A stretch of DNA of 64,000 bases, taken from positions 105-64,104 of the forward strand of contig NZ_KB903243.1 in assembly GCF_000379625.1 (NCBI RefSeq), read 5' to 3'. The position numbers were made by a program, and so were the translations under genes. The notes beneath the pieces are model-generated. The model worked only from the letters and a program-made list of their open reading frames with translations, did not search any database and had not been told where the DNA came from. The stretch comes from Actinomycetospora chiangmaiensis DSM 45062 (GTDB taxonomy: Bacteria > Actinomycetota > Actinomycetes > Mycobacteriales > Pseudonocardiaceae). Shown here piece by piece: positions 63,082 to 64,000 of this stretch. Position 1 is the stretch's first letter, and each line of letters starts with the position of its first letter.

Positions 63082-63792
63082 GTGCTGATCCGCGCGGTTC
63101 TCTTCTCGCTGATCCCGGTGGCCGCCGCGGCCCTCTCAGGCCTGATCGCGGCGATCCGCCCGCCCGGGCGCCGGGTCACGAGCGGCATCCAGCACTTCGC
63201 GGCCGGCGTGGTCTTCGCCGCGGCCGCGATCGAACTGCTCCCCGGCGTCCTGCGCCAGGAGCCGTGGGTGGCGATCGCGGGGTTCGCCGCGGGGATCGCG
63301 GTGATGTTCAGCTTCCGTGCCGCGGGGAAGGTGCTGGAGTCCCGGCCGACCGCGGCGGCCCTGCCGGTGGGGCTCGCCGTCGCGACCGGGGTCGACTTCG
63401 CCGTCGACGGCATCGTCCTCGGCGCCGGGTTCGCGGCGGGCGCGACGACGGGCGTGCTGCTCTCGATCGCGCTCGCGATCGAGTACCTCTTCGTCGGGCT
63501 GTCTCTCTCGTCGGCAATGTCCGGAGGTGCCTCGCGCACGCTCGTCGCCGTCGCCCCGACCGCGCTCGCCCTGCTCACGGTGGTGGGCACCGCGGTCGGC
63601 GTGCTCTGGCTCGGCGCCGCCTCCCCCACCCTCCTCGCGGGTGTGCTCGCCTTCGGTGCGGTGGCGTTCATGTACCTCGCCACCGAGGAACTGCTGGTCG
63701 AGGCCCACGAGCAGGGCGAGACCGCACTCGGCTCGGTCGGTTTCTTCGTCGGCTTCCTGATCTACCTGCTGCTCGACGAGCTCATCGGCTGA
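63082..63792 (+). CDS. ZIP-family metal transporter
   Basis: 236 residues, about eight membrane segments. GIQHFAAGVVFAAAAIELLPGVL and VATGVDFAVDGIVLGAGFA followed by SIALAIEYLFVGLSLSSAM are ZIP helices 2, 4 and 5, though the usual HN...HEI metal motifs are changed to D...D and E, so transport of another ion is possible. Stop overlaps the next gene by 11 bp. Probably co-transcribed with pmt. Confidence 0.8.
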   Translation: MLIRAVLFSLIPVAAAALSGLIAAIRPPGRRVTSGIQHFAAGVVFAAAAIELLPGVLRQEPWVAIAGFAAGIAVMFSFRAAGKVLESRPTAAALPVGLAVATGVDFAVDGIVLGAGFAAGATTGVLLSIALAIEYLFVGLSLSSAMSGGASRTLVAVAPTALALLTVVGTAVGVLWLGAASPTLLAGVLAFGAVAFMYLATEELLVEAHEQGETALGSVGFFVGFLIYLLLDELIG

Positions 63793-64000
63793 CCACGGCG
63801 AACCGCGCCCCCGTCGGGTCCTCGAGCACGGCGCGCCGTTCCTCCTTCCCGACGACCTTCCCGACGACGAGGCCTCCCGCGTCCTGCGCCGCCGCGGCGG
63901 CCGCGTCGACGTCGGCCACCGCGAAGTGCACCAGCCAGTGCGGGAGCGCGTCCCCCGCGAAGGCCACCGCGCCGAAGGCGGGGCCGTCGTCGAGGTGCAG
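63782..64000 (-). CDS. VOC-family protein, 5' end outside the window
   Basis: The C-terminal 72 residues are visible: LHLDDGPAFGAVAFAGDALP, HWLVHFAVADVDAAAAAAQDAGG and AVLEDPTGARFAVVSR. This is the second half of a typical two-domain glyoxalase-like protein of actinobacteria. Substrate unknown. Two adjacent copies of the dispersed CTTCCCGACGAC half element lie at 63845-63868. Confidence 0.8.
   Translation of the reverse strand: MHLDDGPAFGAVAFAGDALPHWLVHFAVADVDAAAAAAQDAGGLVVGKVVGKEERRAVLEDPTGARFAVVSR

Overview
The window comes from a very high-GC actinomycete chromosome. Frequent GTG starts, the F420 genes fbiA/fbiB, a WhiB regulator, an LCP ligase, rhamnosyl transfer genes for mycolyl-arabinogalactan-type walls, acyl-CoA carboxylase subunits and a protein O-mannosyltransferase point to the Mycobacteriales/Pseudonocardiales. 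A Pseudonocardiaceae-like genus is my best guess (inference). No rRNA, tRNA or CRISPR array was recognised.

Layout. 1-982: an IS481-family element cut by the left edge. 983-16052: glyoxalase-like protein, a giant membrane glycosyltransferase, WhiB, an M50 protease, the F420 genes fbiA-fbiB plus a Nudix gene, a secreted serine hydrolase, then manC, wbbL and rmlD for nucleotide-sugar and linker-unit synthesis. 16288-22849: LCP ligase, TIGR03089 protein, FadE25-type acyl-CoA dehydrogenase, purE/purK and a degenerate GGDEF protein. 23040-33208: an accessory-rich stretch with an ECF sigma/anti-sigma fusion, DUF1707 protein, FMN 2-hydroxyacid oxidase, methyltransferase, LLM oxidoreductase, GtrA, a two-component system, HisN-like phosphatase and a PH-domain membrane protein. 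33308-41727: birA, accD5, accE, maf and accA3 (the biotin-dependent acyl-CoA carboxylase set), interrupted by a three-gene islet. 41810-50918: DUF1707 protein, DHA2 exporter, glycerol genes glpD/glpF/glpK, lpdA and a gamma-glutamylcyclotransferase-like gene. 51039-64000: Tex, M20 amidohydrolase, Ser/Thr kinase, purine nucleoside phosphorylase, two oxidoreductases, rsmI, pmt, a ZIP transporter and a cut glyoxalase-like gene.

From memory, whiB2-fbiA-fbiB-manB-wbbL1-rmlD-lcp-Rv3268-fadE25-purE-purK-GtrA-PH-birA-accD5-accE5-maf-accA3 and glpD2-lpdA-Rv3304-amidohydrolase-deoD match the gene order of Mycobacterium tuberculosis (about Rv3260c-Rv3307). This makes breaks in the order informative. The clearest is an islet at 36290-38295 between accE and maf: a cytoplasmic trypsin-like protease divergent from a translationally coupled pair (117-aa protein and zinc-ribbon protein), with locally lower GC. 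It is my best candidate for an undescribed system.

The second layer of interest is non-coding. A palindromic element TTCCCGACGNCGGGT occurs about 18 times, inside genes in several reading frames and between genes. Two other repeat families and several long perfect hairpins sit just after stop codons. A 74-bp palindrome fills the glpK/lpdA junction and contains both stop codons. At least 13 genes have a TANNNT hexamer 6-10 nt before the start codon, the signature of leaderless transcripts. Seven convergent gene pairs overlap at their 3' ends.
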